From NCBI GenBank assembly GCA_015039315.1, contig WIDE01000061.1, positions 1 through 64,000 of the forward strand: DNA of 64,000 nt, read 5' to 3'. Source of the stretch: Clavulina sp. PMI_390 (Eukaryota; Basidiomycota; Agaricomycetes; Cantharellales; Hydnaceae). Made by a program: the position numbers and the translations under genes. The notes under the pieces were generated by a model that made no database searches, was not told where the DNA came from, and worked only from the letters and a program-made list of their open reading frames with translations. Each line of letters begins with the position of its first letter. Within the stretch, counting starts at the first letter, position 1. Of this stretch, positions 20,493-31,777 are shown piece by piece.

Positions 20493-23400
20493 TCATTCGT
20501 CCGATGTGTAACCCCCGGGAATGTGAATCTCCTTCACACTACCGACAGCGATCAGCAGCGAATGCCCAGGATCGAGCACTTCAAGTGCCTTCTGCATTTC
20601 GTCTAGCGCGTAGCCCTCCATTTCCTCCAAGAGGATCATGTCCTCTTGCTCCTCAGCCCAGTCCGTCCCATGGATGCGCTCGGTCCTCGCTTGCCTTCGT
20701 GTTGCCAGCGTATGAAGCTGCTGCTGAGTCGCTTGAATGAAGAGCTCGTAGTTCTGTTCTGAAAGTACGGCCTTCGCGTTCTCACCACCACTGAGTGCGA
20801 GGAGCGAGTCCGCAAAGCATTTATAGAGCGAGGCGAGAAATCCTGCATCTTGCTCGTTATGGATTCCTTCGACGAGAGGAGCAAAGATAGCATCGCTAAA
20901 CTCGGGTGTGACGAGCTCAGCATGCTTGGCATTGGCGACGAGGGCGGGTATAAGCCTAAGAGAGAGGAGGAAATGACGAATGAGTATCATGGACAAAGCG
21001 CCGAGGACGGCATGGAAAAGCCTGTGCTTACAATGCCGCAGTTTCCCTCACTCCGTCATGGAAAAAGAACTTGAGCGCTGGTAGGGCTAGCTGCAGTACT
21101 GGAAGCAGAAATGGTTTGAACTGTTGCCCCATTATGGGACATATGACGAGCAAAACATCAAATGCTGTGCACTTCTCCTCGAGGGATGCCGTCCGGATCT
21201 CGATACGCTGCCCTTGCATCTCAATGACCTCAAAGCCTTCTTTTTCAGAGGAGTGCGCGGAGTCGGAGTCGGAATCTAGATCCGGCGATCAATTGAGTGA
21301 CTCGCAATGGTACAAGTAGCGTTGAGGTATAAACCACCAAAAACTCACCTACGACAGAAACATCTGCGCGTACTGCAGCCGAATGAAGGACAAGCGGCAT
21401 TACGGATGGTAGGTACGGCTCAAATGCTGGTCCCAGCGCCTGACAAACTTTTGCCCAAGTTGACATGAGGTATTGGGGAGTAATCTCGTCGCTCGCTCCA
21501 GAAAGGTCTCCTAATTGAGGATTTTCAAGATCAATGACGTACTGTCTCAATGGGATGACCCTTTCAAGGAAATGGGGGAAAACCCACTTTGAATTTGCAG
21601 CAGCAATTCAGCAAACTCTTCAGATTGGGGCTGGAATACCTCGCGGCCGACGGCAACAGCTATACCAAAAAGAATTATAATCGACGGTATTTCTCCAATG
21701 CGAAGAAGACGAACCGATTATACCAGCGCATTCCATCACTTTACATCTCAGCGTCCTCATCTCAGGATCGGAAGCGTTCCGCAAGACGGCGACAAGATTC
21801 GGCATAATGAGCGTATAGTACTTTATTTGCCGAATGAATAATTTATTTGCTTGCATAGACCCAAAGAAGCGGCTGAAAAGCTCACCTTGCGGAAGTTATT
21901 CGCAGCAGCATCCGCTACCATCGCCAACGTTGTGATGGCTTGCTCCTGGACATACCGCTTACTATCAGTGTTGAGCATGAGCGTCAAGCTTTCAACGATT
22001 GGATCAAGATATGGCCGGAGTGTCTCCCCGTCAACACCAGCGCAGAAGTTGATCACAGCGGCTGCTGCATGGGCATGCACACTGGGTTATGACGTCAGCA
22101 TTCAAGACCATGGAGCCATCGCAGGAGGCTCACCGAGGTTCCGGAGCTCGGAGGGTAGGTATTAAGGCGGTGAATATATCAGCGTGATAGCGAGATTGAA
22201 GTAATTCCTTTGGAAAGGTTAGAAGAAAATTAACTCGTCGACAAATTCCAAGCTCATACCTCCAAATCTGTACATAATTGACCTCTGTAGGTGAAAAAAG
22301 TGAGATACATAGATAACAGGTTCATAAAGAAGCACCTTACACGCATTGGCAAGCCGCATATCGCACTCTAGGATGGGGGTCTTGGAACGTCGGCGTTACA
22401 AGCCTACTCAGTCAAGCATCGCAAGGTGAGTTCGGGTCGGGATGCTCGACGACCACACTCACGAAACGATTTGATCCAGTTTTTCCTCCATTTGTGCTCG
22501 TGTCCCTTCGGCTATCGATGCAATAGCCATCAGTCCTGCGTGTCGCTGCATCCAGTCATGAGAAGCGAGGAGGGCCGGAATGTAGTTGAGAGCAACTGGA
22601 AGCAATGCTCTCCCGCCTAAAAGGGGTTGGGGAGTGATATTGAGCCACCAGACGAGAGGTTCTTTTTGCGAAAGAGTGAGGCAAAGAAATCGATCGTACC
22701 AACCGCACACGCGACTCGATCCAAACTCTCATCAAAAACGTGGTTATATCCAAACTCGTCGTCGTCGTCACCAGGCTACGAAGCATTCGAGGGCGAAGGA
22801 GCCAGAAGGGAAGAACGGGGGAATCAGTAACCAACCGATCTGCAAGTATAAAATTAGTATTCACCTCATCTGTCTCGGCCCAGCGAAGTGTTGCCTCTCC
22901 CCCTTCATCCCTCACTTCCGCCATGCCCTCCAAACAGCACCTGACAAGGTTGCTTACCCATCCCGGGCATTCCCTAACCATCCCCGGGCGCGCTTCACTC
23001 AGCGACACAAGAAGTTCAAGGGCTGACCGTCTCATTTCGTCACGCGCTTCATCTTCCTCAGTGAACACGTGCTGCTGGAGGGAACGCGGGAGCGATGGGG
23101 TTCGTGTGTGGTGAGGGAAGGCCCCATGCCCGGAGATGCCGTTTGCGCCAGAGGTAGGGGGGAACAAGAAGCGGGGGGCGGATCCACTGCTGACTGCGCC
23201 GCCGTGAGGGTTCGCTGCCGTCGGGGTGGAAGGGAAGCCCAGCATGGGGTTGTGTCGCGGGTTAGGGTTACCGACGGTGGGTGTTGCATCGGAAAGATCT
23301 CCCTGAGAAGAAGGTGAAGGAGCGAGGATAAGAGGGGTGAGGAATGTGAGAAGTGCTGTGAGGTGGGCGCGGAAAAGGATAGGGTTCGATGTAGCAAGCG

Positions 23401-24441
23401 GGGTAAGCGTGCGGAGGAATAAGGCAAGTTGTGGGTGGGAGAGATTTACTAGGCTCTAAATTTATTGGGCGATAGATAGGGGTTTATTTGTAGAGTGATC
23501 GAGCGGTGAAGCGAAAAACGTACCTCGAGCATTGGATGCATCAGGCCCAGGATCTGCGCTTGCATCGCCTGGTCTGCTGCACTGAGGTAGGCCACGGACG
23601 CTCTGAGAGCAGCGTGCCGAACCTATCACGAGTCCAGATTGATTACTCTCCCCAGAATAAATACGACGATGAGTATAGACTATACCTCAACACTCTGCTC
23701 ATCCTTGAGCCCCCCTTGCATGACTCTCAACACGATCGAGTGATCCTGATCGAGAACCAGATGGGGGACGCTAGCGATGATTCTGAATGCGACCTCGCGC
23801 AACCCAGCTTTGGTTGATTGTGTGCCTTCAAACGTGGCGGTTTGCAGCTCTGGCCAAGGTCTACCTCGTTCCAGACTACCCAACGCCAAGTCAGTGATCG
23901 TATCCGCGACCTTTTTTCGAACGGCATCAACAGCTTCGTCATGAAGGCATCTTAACAAGGCCCTTTCTGTTCGGAATCGAGTATCTTCGGATAGGTGGTC
24001 GTAAATGGTCATCTGTCCTGAACGATTGATGTCGGTGTGATCAGAAGGCACCGGACGAAAAGCAAGTCTTCTGAGAAGTACTGCTGCAAAGGAGCGCATC
24101 TAAAAACAGAAATGAAGGAAGAAATATAAGCTCGATTATGGTTTAGGATCGTAAGAGCCTACTCACATTCTCGTCTTGAGCTTGCCTGATGAGTTGAGCC
24201 AGGGCAAGTATCACTTGTTCGGGCTGATTTGCGAGCCATTTTTCGGTCAAAAGTCGCTCAGCTCTGCAAATTTTTGATACCTTGAGTTAGTTATATGTCT
24301 CGTGGAGAGTTTGGGCTTGCACCCAATCGAGCAGGAGATCGCGTACGCTAATCGGATTTCGTTGTCGCCGAGAACAAGATTAGAAAGCGCTTGGGAGAGA
24401 CTGTTAATCACTTCAGGGGAAGCTAGCGAGTCTCCATCCAT
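20493..24441 (-). CDS. Importin beta-5 / Kap121-type karyopherin, apparently short at the C-terminus
   Basis: Starts at ATG 24441 (MDGDSLASPEVINSLSQAL) and is cut by many short introns. HEAT-repeat segments in order match the importin-5/Kap121 (Pse1) family: the N-terminal QAQDENVRSFAAVLLRRLAF, then REVAFRIIASVPHLVLDQD, HAAAAVINFCAGVDGETLRP, VQEQAITTLAMVADAAANNF, RCKVMECAGIIGSS, ALGPAFEPYLPSVMPLV, and the diagnostic acidic DSDSDS patch followed by TASLEEKCTAFDVLLVICPI and LKFFFHDGVRE. A Gly/Pro/His-rich insertion sits near 23200-23060. The family imports ribosomal proteins and other cargo in a Ran-dependent way. After the late acidic stretch (WAEEQEDMILLEEMEGYAL) the frame stops at 20493, where family members usually continue for about 200 residues. 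Orthology is confident; completeness is doubtful. Confidence 0.9.
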
Positions 24442-24860
24442 GGTGGGCGACGTCCAACGGCAAAAGTGGGCAGGAGGACGATGGGGTTATAACGGCTCGG
24501 ACGGACTGTGCCGGATGACATCAATAGGCGAAGCCGCCGCTAGCCCCGACAGTCGTAATTGCTACAGCGACTGTAGTGACGGTGGAGAATTTAGGCGTAG
24601 CATCCTATCAGCTTGATTTCGACGACAAAGATTGTTGTCACTTGCTTCAGCCACCGCATCAGGATTCATTCATCATTGGGTTCATACTCCTTCCCCCGAT
24701 CAAACTGCTCCACCACATCAAGATCTGTGTACATGCATCTGAACGATACTCCTCTGGAAATTATATACAACGGCCTTGAAAAATCAAATGAACACCAGCG
24801 ACCCACATCATTCCTTTTAGGTCGTAATCCCTGAGCGGGTCCCAAGTCCCCGACAATATC

Positions 24861-26924
24861 TCAAACGACCTGCGCCCGCACGGCTGACGGTGGTGTATAG
24901 GTATCCTTGCCTTCCTCTTCTGCTGGCAAAGGATCCACGTGGCGGTCGTGGTGGCCATGCAACAGTGGCATTGAATCGAAGACATATGCACCCTCACCAT
25001 GAATGGCATCGTCTCCAATCTTCAGCGTGGATTCGTCGAACCTGAGAGGGATCCTCAACACGAATTTGATGAAGAGCAAGATGAGGGGTGTTATCGCCAT
25101 GTTCCACCCAATGACGAACAGCGCGCCCACGATCTGCACCCAGACTTGGCGGCCGTTTCCTTCGATTGCTCCACCCGGGTTAGTCAGACCAAAGGCGGCG
25201 CAACCTTCGACGGTAGCAAGTATCCCCGTCATGAAACCGCCAAGGAAGCCGGCAATCATGTGTGTATGGAATATGCCTAGGGTGTCATCCACCCATTGAA
25301 GGAACACTATACGGTTTGATCAGCGATATACCCAACCAGGTAACGCAGAAGAGTCATCGGAAGACTGTAGTATCCATCATAATACGCACCGACACGCGGT
25401 TGCAACAAGTTCATTGTTGCCCATGGGACGCTGCCTGACAGGACACCCATTACAATTGCACCCCATCCTGCGATGACACCCGCAGCGGGAGTGATAGCCA
25501 CGAGGCCAGTGATCATCCCTTGGACAGCACCAATGATAGAAGGCTTCTTGTAGAAGAGAACGTCCAGGACTGTCCACGTGAGGAGGCTCATGGCCGTGCA
25601 AATGTTTGTATTGAGGACAGCGGCACCAGCATCGGCACTGGCAGCATACTGGGACATGTATAATTGAGGCGTAAAACCACCAATAGAGCCAAAGATAGAG
25701 AGATTAAATGTGTTACAGGGAAAAATTAGTGATTTCTCTCAAAGAACGCGAACACGTTGAGAAAAGCTAAACGCACAGGGTCACCTCCGTTGAATCCATT
25801 CCACCCGATCCAAAGCATACCCGCTCCGACCATCACAAACAGGGTATTATTCGGCCGTTTATCTTCACGATCGATATCAAGTCTGGGGCCAATGACCATG
25901 GCGCCGAAGAAGCCAGCCGTGCCAGAGCTGAGATGGATGACATAGCCGCCGGAATAATCAATAACGCCAAGCTTGAAGAGGAAGCCTCCCGCCCAGATAG
26001 AGAAGGCACCGACGGTGTATGAAAGTGTCAGCCAAAGGGGAACAAAGACCTTGGTAGAGAATGGGATAAGTTTCAGCGTTCCGTATGAAGTTGACACAAC
26101 AGCGCACCATCCACGCCGTAAAGTTCATGCGACCAAGAAAGGCACCTGCCTGTACGCCAGGGGAAATATTTATCAGTATAGCGCGATATTTCGACCAGAT
26201 AACTTACCATAATGACGAGTGTGATAGCCGCGAATACAAACTGGAAATACACCATTGTTGACATAGGGAAATTAGGGTAGAACCCAGCAGTAGGTAACGC
26301 AGCCTGTTTAAGCAGGTCGTCCATCGACAGGATGGGGCCAGGAACTCCCGCAAGCGGGATCCATTGGTCACCGAAGCCCATTTTGTATGCCCAGATGACC
26401 CAACATATGAGAGTAGCGGCGAATGCATATAGCGCCTGTGACAAGGGAGCGTTGGGCGACACGTCTTCCAAAGGTAACCAGGCAATCAATTCCTGTTTTT
26501 CTCACCATAAACGCTGAATTTATCGCCCATTTTCCCTTCATTATCCCTGCGTAGAGGACCACGAGGCCGGGGACGCTTTGAAAAGCGACGAGGGAGGCTG
26601 CGGTGAGCTGCCACGCGTTGGCGCCTGGTCACAGCCATGCCATTAGTCGAGTCACAGAGAGGGTGTGAGGCCCAGTCGAGGAAGGATATAGAGTGCGATA
26701 GACAGATAAGACGATATCCAGAGCCACACGTTGCGACGTGCCAAGACCATGAGCCAGTGGGAATTGCATGTTAGAGTGGGGGGGGGGGGGGGGAGGTTGA
26801 TGAGCGCGGGTTACGGCAGGTAGAGCAATCAAGCGGGCGGAGGCTCCGCGCCGCTGCGGGGTAAAGACGAACCTTCATCGAGCCAAGGCGCGTTGCCCGG
26901 CGGGGTATACGACGTATTGGACAT
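24861..26924 (-). CDS. Ammonium transporter, AMT/Mep family, twin-His type
   Basis: Multi-exon gene starting at ATG 26922-26924 ([18 protein letters not shown]). It encodes about eleven membrane segments of the Amt/Mep fold: [93 protein letters not shown] and others. The signature region [20 protein letters not shown] carries the first pore His, and [18 protein letters not shown] the second, so the twin-His pair is intact. The protein conducts ammonium into the cell at the plasma membrane. The C-terminal tail after the last helix is about 60 residues, with a His-rich GHHDRHVD stretch. One intron removes a 60-nt stretch starting GTGCGCTG near 26110 and restores the frame at VFVPLW. The first intron (about 26870-26630) is long and holds a run of about 18 G. 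Confident. Confidence 0.94.
26771..26793 (+). repeat. Poly-G run of about 18 in intron 1 of the ammonium transporter
   Basis: A homopolymer of roughly 18 G on the plus strand (C on the coding strand), inside a long first intron. Its length is likely to vary between isolates and between reads. Confidence 0.85.
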
Positions 26925-28067
26925 GGGGGGTGCTTCTTTTTCACTCGCAACACGCTATAATGACACCTAGGAGGAGCCTCGAAGGAAAGGTGATGGGCGA
27001 AAGCACTAGCCAGCGGGGTTCTCAGCGTACCCTACGAGTATTCTCTTATCGCCACAATGTGGGGCTATCTTTGTACTTGTTCAGGTCCTTATCTTTTCAT
27101 TTCCACTCTTGACTTCTTCAGCTTCCTCTTGGTTGTGTAATTGACTCACATCAATTGAACAGCTCCCCGCATTCGTTCCTGATCGCCATATGGGGAGCAG
27201 CCAGCGCCAGGTAGACAAATTGATGAGGCTGTGGGGGTCTGACAACCTGATATCCGTATCTTTCCTATCATGCCAACCTACGCATTGGCAATCATTTGCA
27301 CTACTCGCCACCACCATCCAATACTGACGTACTACAGCGCTTCGCACGCATGGGGTGCTTTCGCATAGCCGTTGAATAGACAAGCTATCTAGCAAGGATT
27401 CGCCAGTGAATGGCCTTATCGTCTCGAAAGCCGCCAGCGAACAGAAATATTCCTCAGAAAGATAACACAAGAGTTTTGAGCTATTTTTAGATCTGCGAGA
27501 ATGTCGTGGTAGAAGAACATCAGTGCGATTCGGTGAGTCAGGTCGAGGCCTGGGGAGAGGAGATAGCGAGTGTTGACACGGAAGATTATTTGGGCCATGC
27601 GCTTATTCTCAGACCCAACTCAGCTCCACCGTGAATTGGCCATCACCGTTAACTCTTCTCAGCTCCTCACTGGGATGCATTGGGTGTTTCTTCAACGGAA
27701 TATGCAGTCTCGATGAATCAACCAACTTTTGCATGTCACAATCGAGTTTCCCCACTTTACGATCCTCCAGGAACCCGTCAGAATCATTCGCCACCGAATT
27801 TATCGACCAAGACTCGACCTAATCTCTCATCTGGTAACATAGTTTTTTGACGTCCCCGATCGCCTATCTGCTCCCCATTGTACTGCGCTTTGCTCTTTCT
27901 CTCCAAATATCCACGATCCTGTCTCTAGTTCCTCATCAACCGCCACCCTCTTTGAAGGTTTAGTTCCGAGCAAAATGTAAGTGAGAGTCGAGGAATCCAC
28001 TGAGCTTGCATCCTCTTATGAGATCCAACTATGAGCGAAGCATGATATATCGAGTGAAAAAGAGACA
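26925..28067. other. Region upstream of the ammonium transporter; weak coding signals
   Basis: The first few hundred bases presumably hold the transporter promoter. On the minus strand, 27990-27609 shows two coding-like stretches (SKRVAVDEELETGSWIFGEK and GKLDCDMQKLVDSSRLHIPL), but I could not join them with normal splice sites and they match no family I know. A plus-strand donor-like AAAAT/GTAAGTGAG lies at 27975. No confident gene. Confidence 0.3.
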
Positions 28068-28290
28068 CTAATCCCGGGGAGACACACTCACGGGTGGATT
28101 CTCATCACATTTTCTTTCATAGTGACCCTGTTTTTCCACTCTTCGCGCTCGGGATCGCCCTTGATTCACGGGAGGCAGTGCGGGCCTCGAGCTGCTCGAA
28201 GGTGATACCTTCATTAATCTGTTAGTCAGTGGAGCTTGGGAGGATGCTATCGGGATCCATCGTCTGAGCACTCTACATCGTACGAGGCAT
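28068..28290 (-). CDS. Possible small two-exon ORF, 54 residues
   Basis: The ATG at 28288-28290 could splice after 14 nt (donor GTAGAG) to an acceptor preceded by a good branch and acceptor string (CTGACTAACAG) at 28219. It would then read a basic Ser/Arg-rich peptide to the stop at 28068. A second strong donor (GTGAGTGTG) near 28088 suggests more exons. No similarity is recognised. The splice signals are the only real support. Confidence 0.25.
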
Positions 28291-28933
28291 GATTGACAAG
28301 AGAAATTCTGATTGAACAGCAAAATATTGCGTCGAAAGACTGGGGCTATGAAAAGGAACCGCTCATCTTACCTTTATACGTTTAGACCTGATTCTATATG
28401 ACATCACGACGCCTTTCAGCTGTATCTGCGTTGAACCACAACCGCGGAGGCTACTTTGATGTCGTCTGAAGCGCGGCAAAGTGGACCGCGCGACTGGACG
28501 GGAAGATGGAACAGGACAAGCTACTGGCAAATTTGGTAACGCTCCTGAGAGAGCTAACCTATTGTATGCCGCGCATCACCACCTGACTCTGAAATCGCCA
28601 ACCCTTGCATTGAGTCTACCCGTACTCTTAGTATATCACTGCTCGAAATCAATGCAAGACTCTCACATGCATAGAAAGTATTTGCTGTTTCTCGGTTTGC
28701 AGTCTTGTTGTCATGAGAATTCTTCAAGGCACTAGCTGCAACATGCGAAGGGTGAACTTCAATATTCACACCCATTGATTTTGATCAAGAGACGGTATTC
28801 TGAAAATATTGAGGCTGGCTTGGCCATTCCCCGCGTCGGCGGGTAGATTTGGCCACTGGATGCGCGTTCAAACTAGTTATACACATGTTATTAGAAGGTG
28901 ATGATATGGATACGAAAATATTATAGGCTAGTT
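28291..28933. other. Intergenic, nothing recognised
   Basis: No protein-like frame, RNA gene or repeat is seen across about 640 bases. Confidence 0.4.
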
Positions 28934-29649
28934 TCATGGGTTACCCATCGCAGCCGAGTCCTCGCCGACGCGCTTCGATTCCTCGCCGCCAGTATATACG
29001 CTACGATCAGTCTTGGGTGGTTGGTCATCATTTGAGGTGGTTTGGGATTGCTGTGGCTTGTCCTCAGGAGCTCCAAAAGCGTCGCCACCTTGATCCTCTG
29101 CTTCCTCGCGGCGCTTGAGCTCGCCAGTACGAAGGTCGTGGCCATGCTGAATATCGGAAAACGAGAAATAAACCCAGCAATAGATACATAGCGGACACAG
29201 CCAAGGGAGGATATGTGAGCTAATTGCAGGCGATACTTCATGATTGCAGCCCATACCTGCTTCAGGGATTGGTCCTTCTTAATCGAACCCATGAGCTCTT
29301 CCTTGTACTAGAATAAAGATTGTAAGTCAGGATTCGACCGAGACGAATAGTGATTCCAAGAGGGTTCGTACCCCAGCCATCTTATCCGTTGTGCTCTGAT
29401 GATTGATGTGTCAAAAAAGACTGTAAGGTCATGAAGACTAGCACTCACTGGACCCATGCGGTAGTTTGGTCCATAGCCGACCTTGCCAGCGTGAAGCTGA
29501 GGCGGAAGGTCGCCGTCCTGTACATCGGCAGGCTCGCCACCGGATGGAGGATTAGACGTGGAATCGACGCCAGTGGTGGTTCGGTTTCCCTCTTGAGAAG
29601 GGAAGTCCTCAGAAGTGGTTCGGTGCTCTTTGGAGATGATGCCAGACAT
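28934..29649 (-). CDS. Small conserved hydrophilic basidiomycete protein
   Basis: Starts at ATG 29647-29649. The first exon reads SGIISKEHRTTSEDFPSQEG, then PADVQDGDLPPQLHAGKVGY, then GPNYRMGP. After introns of about 50-100 nt it continues with a DKMAG/YKEELMGSIKKDQSL segment and ends with HGHDLRTGELKRREEAEDQG and an acidic, Gly-rich tail to the stop at 28934. The protein is about 155 residues, very hydrophilic, with no membrane segment or signal. I believe this PPQLHAGKVGYGPNY-type protein occurs widely in basidiomycetes, with a conserved central motif and a CsbD-like or LEA-like charged helix (stress-protein style), but I know of no assigned function. The gene model is good; the role is unknown. 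Confidence 0.72.
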
Positions 29650-30738
29650 GGTGAAGTGAATACGAGGGATTGATCAAAGGTGGAGGAGTGTTTGCGGGGG
29701 TATGGGAAGATATAGTTTTTAGTCCCAGCGAAAGCCTTTATATGTGCATTCGTGCCCTCGTATTTCGTGAGTAGCGGGGTTGTGACGTCAGGGATGAGGG
29801 CTCGAACAACTCTGGCGTCATTCATAATCATGGCTCAGAACATCCGATTTTCGGATATTACCAAGCGCATATCATCAAAACTCAATCGTAGTTGCCGCCA
29901 CGTCAAGCTAAGCGAGCATCGTAGATAGCTGCGGTTCGAAGCGAACAGCTGTTGTATGTTCCAGCTGTTCAGTGTTCGAGTCCGCGCTACTACTGTAACG
30001 GCGACTCGTCACAATCCTCTTTCTGCCTGCCAAAATTGTTTTTAAGATGGTTCATGGACGAGGCAGGATATTGGTTTCCCAAATAATTGAGTATCAGACC
30101 TGTCTTATGTCCCAATTGACTATAACATCCTCAAGAACTGGGCTGAGCCTGGGTATGAGTTCGGTACCGGATAGCAGAGCTCCGAGTGGGCTTCTCATCA
30201 GGCACTGAAAAAGTGAGACGACGTTCTCTGTGCTCGATGCTAAACATATCATGACACTGGTGAATAGCATTGTGATTCACTAGAGGCTTAAAGGAATGGG
30301 AGGGAAGAGGGCCAGCCAGAGCGTCGTGTCATAAGCATGTTCAGACTGCAAAAGGCCTAGGAGTCTCGGCACAAAGCATTGGAAGTGGAAGGTGTCGATG
30401 TTGACGGGGAGGACACGGGGGTACGCCTCGCCTTGTCGGCTTCCAATAAAGGAGAGAGAGAAGGGACATCGTCGGTAATGAGAATAACAAGCAGCAGGGC
30501 GACTCAACAAGCTCGACACATCCAATCAGAGCGATACCATCGACGGGCTAACCGATTCATTCCGCGGTTTAGTGTGCATCCTGAGGACTAGCCAGGAGCA
30601 GATTAGACCATTTGGATTCCAGCGATCAGCGGACAGGAAGAACCACGTAGGACGCAGAACAGTCTTGATTCACGACATAGTAGTGGTGATAACACGATTA
30701 TCTGTACTATACATAGCGGGGCGGGATGGAATCTATGC
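29650..30738. other. Intergenic, nothing recognised
   Basis: About 1.1 kb. A tRNA-like string TTCGAGTCC occurs near 29981, but its flanks do not pair as a T arm. No protein-like frame was found. Confidence 0.45.
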
Positions 30739-31616
30739 TCACGCAACCCAAGCGCGCTTGACGAGCTCGGTGAGGCCTGTGGTTACGGTTCAAATGCAAA
30801 GTAAGTTCCGATCCCGAGGCACCAGGGACAGAAAGTTTAGGGAGACTCACCGATATCGTTGGTGTTGAAGGCGTAGATGCCAACAAGGGCGCCAGTAGTG
30901 GCCGCCCTAAGGCCCCACTTTGCAATGTTACCGAGGACAGGGAACTTTCTCGGGTGAAGGTAGTCCTCGAAGCAGGCATCAAAGCCAATGTGGGAGTGCA
31001 CAACGAGGGCAAGGCCGAGCATGCCATCAAGAGCCGGGTAGGCAGTCGTGGAAAGAAGGAAGGACGAGGTGGTAAGAGGGACGAGAGAGGCTGAGAGAAG
31101 GCGCTCGAATGACCAGTGGTATGAGCCGTGCGACTTGTTGGGGGTAGGGTAGGTGGTGGGCTCGTTGACTGAGCCTTTGAGGATGGCTGCAGTGTCCACA
31201 AGCGGTGATTCATGATGATAGAGTCGTCATAGAGAAGAACGAGGACATCCACGATGGAAAGACAAAGCAATGTAGTTGACATAAAAGGATGGAGAGAGAG
31301 AGAGCACGCGCGAGGGAATTCATATGTGCGATTGATTCACCGGCTCATGGTTAGTAGAGTGTACCCGACGCGCAAGGCATGAATCAACGTGACTCACGAC
31401 CACCAGGAACATATGCATACGCATCGGCCGACGCCTTTGCAGGCTCCGACGTCTTTACAGCAGAAGGGCGCCCTATTCGCCAACGCCCGATTAGCTGTCG
31501 CAAGTGTTCCCACTCTCAAGCAAGGACGTACCAGCATGGAAGCGGGCAGCCTGCAGCAGCAGCGCAGGTTTAGCCAGAGAGGCCCTATGGGCTCGTGCAA
31601 CGACAGCGAGTGACAT
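30739..31616 (-). CDS. SDH4: Succinate dehydrogenase membrane anchor, Sdh4/CybS
   Basis: Mitochondrial complex II subunit that anchors the enzyme in the inner membrane and helps form the haem b and ubiquinone sites. The start is ATG 31614-31616. The presequence (SLAVVARAHRASLAKPALLL) is Arg/Ala-rich. A 59-nt intron (GTACGTCC to GGCGAATAG, branch GCTAAT) then leads to RPSAVKTSEPAKASADAYAYVPG. The next exon carries the CybS core: KGSVNEPTTYPTPNKSHGSY, HWSFERLLSASLVPL, ALDGMLGLALVVHSHIGFDA, CFEDYLHPRKFPVLGNIAKW, and a last helix ending NTNDIG. A short final exon gives LTELVKRAWVA. The haem-ligand His (in VHSHIGFD) and the quinone-site Asp-Tyr (EDYLH) are present. It is divergent from DAP1 with about 160 bp between starts. 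Confident. Confidence 0.95.
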
Positions 31617-31777
31617 CGTTCTTCCTAGTTGTCGTAGATGGTCAATGGAAAGAAGTTGAGCGAGTGCAAGAGGGAAGAAGGACCGACCGGCTTTCGCGAG
31701 AACTGTGAGAAATTGTGAGAGTGTCACGTGCCACTTCGCACTGAATAGAAGAACCTTGTTCCCCCAGAAATTGTCCA
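31617..31777. promoter_or_regulatory. Shared divergent promoter, SDH4 / DAP1
   Basis: 161 bases separate the two start codons, so both genes must use overlapping control sequence. It contains GTGACATCGTTC and a GTCACGTG string (near 31722), the latter an E-box-like CACGTG core. The link between the two genes is haem: Sdh4 binds haem b and Dap1 binds haem. Confidence 0.6.

Noticed and set aside
29930..30010. tRNA-like T-loop string TTCGAGTCC
   Set aside because: The bases on either side do not form a T stem, and no D arm, anticodon arm or acceptor stem could be laid out around it.
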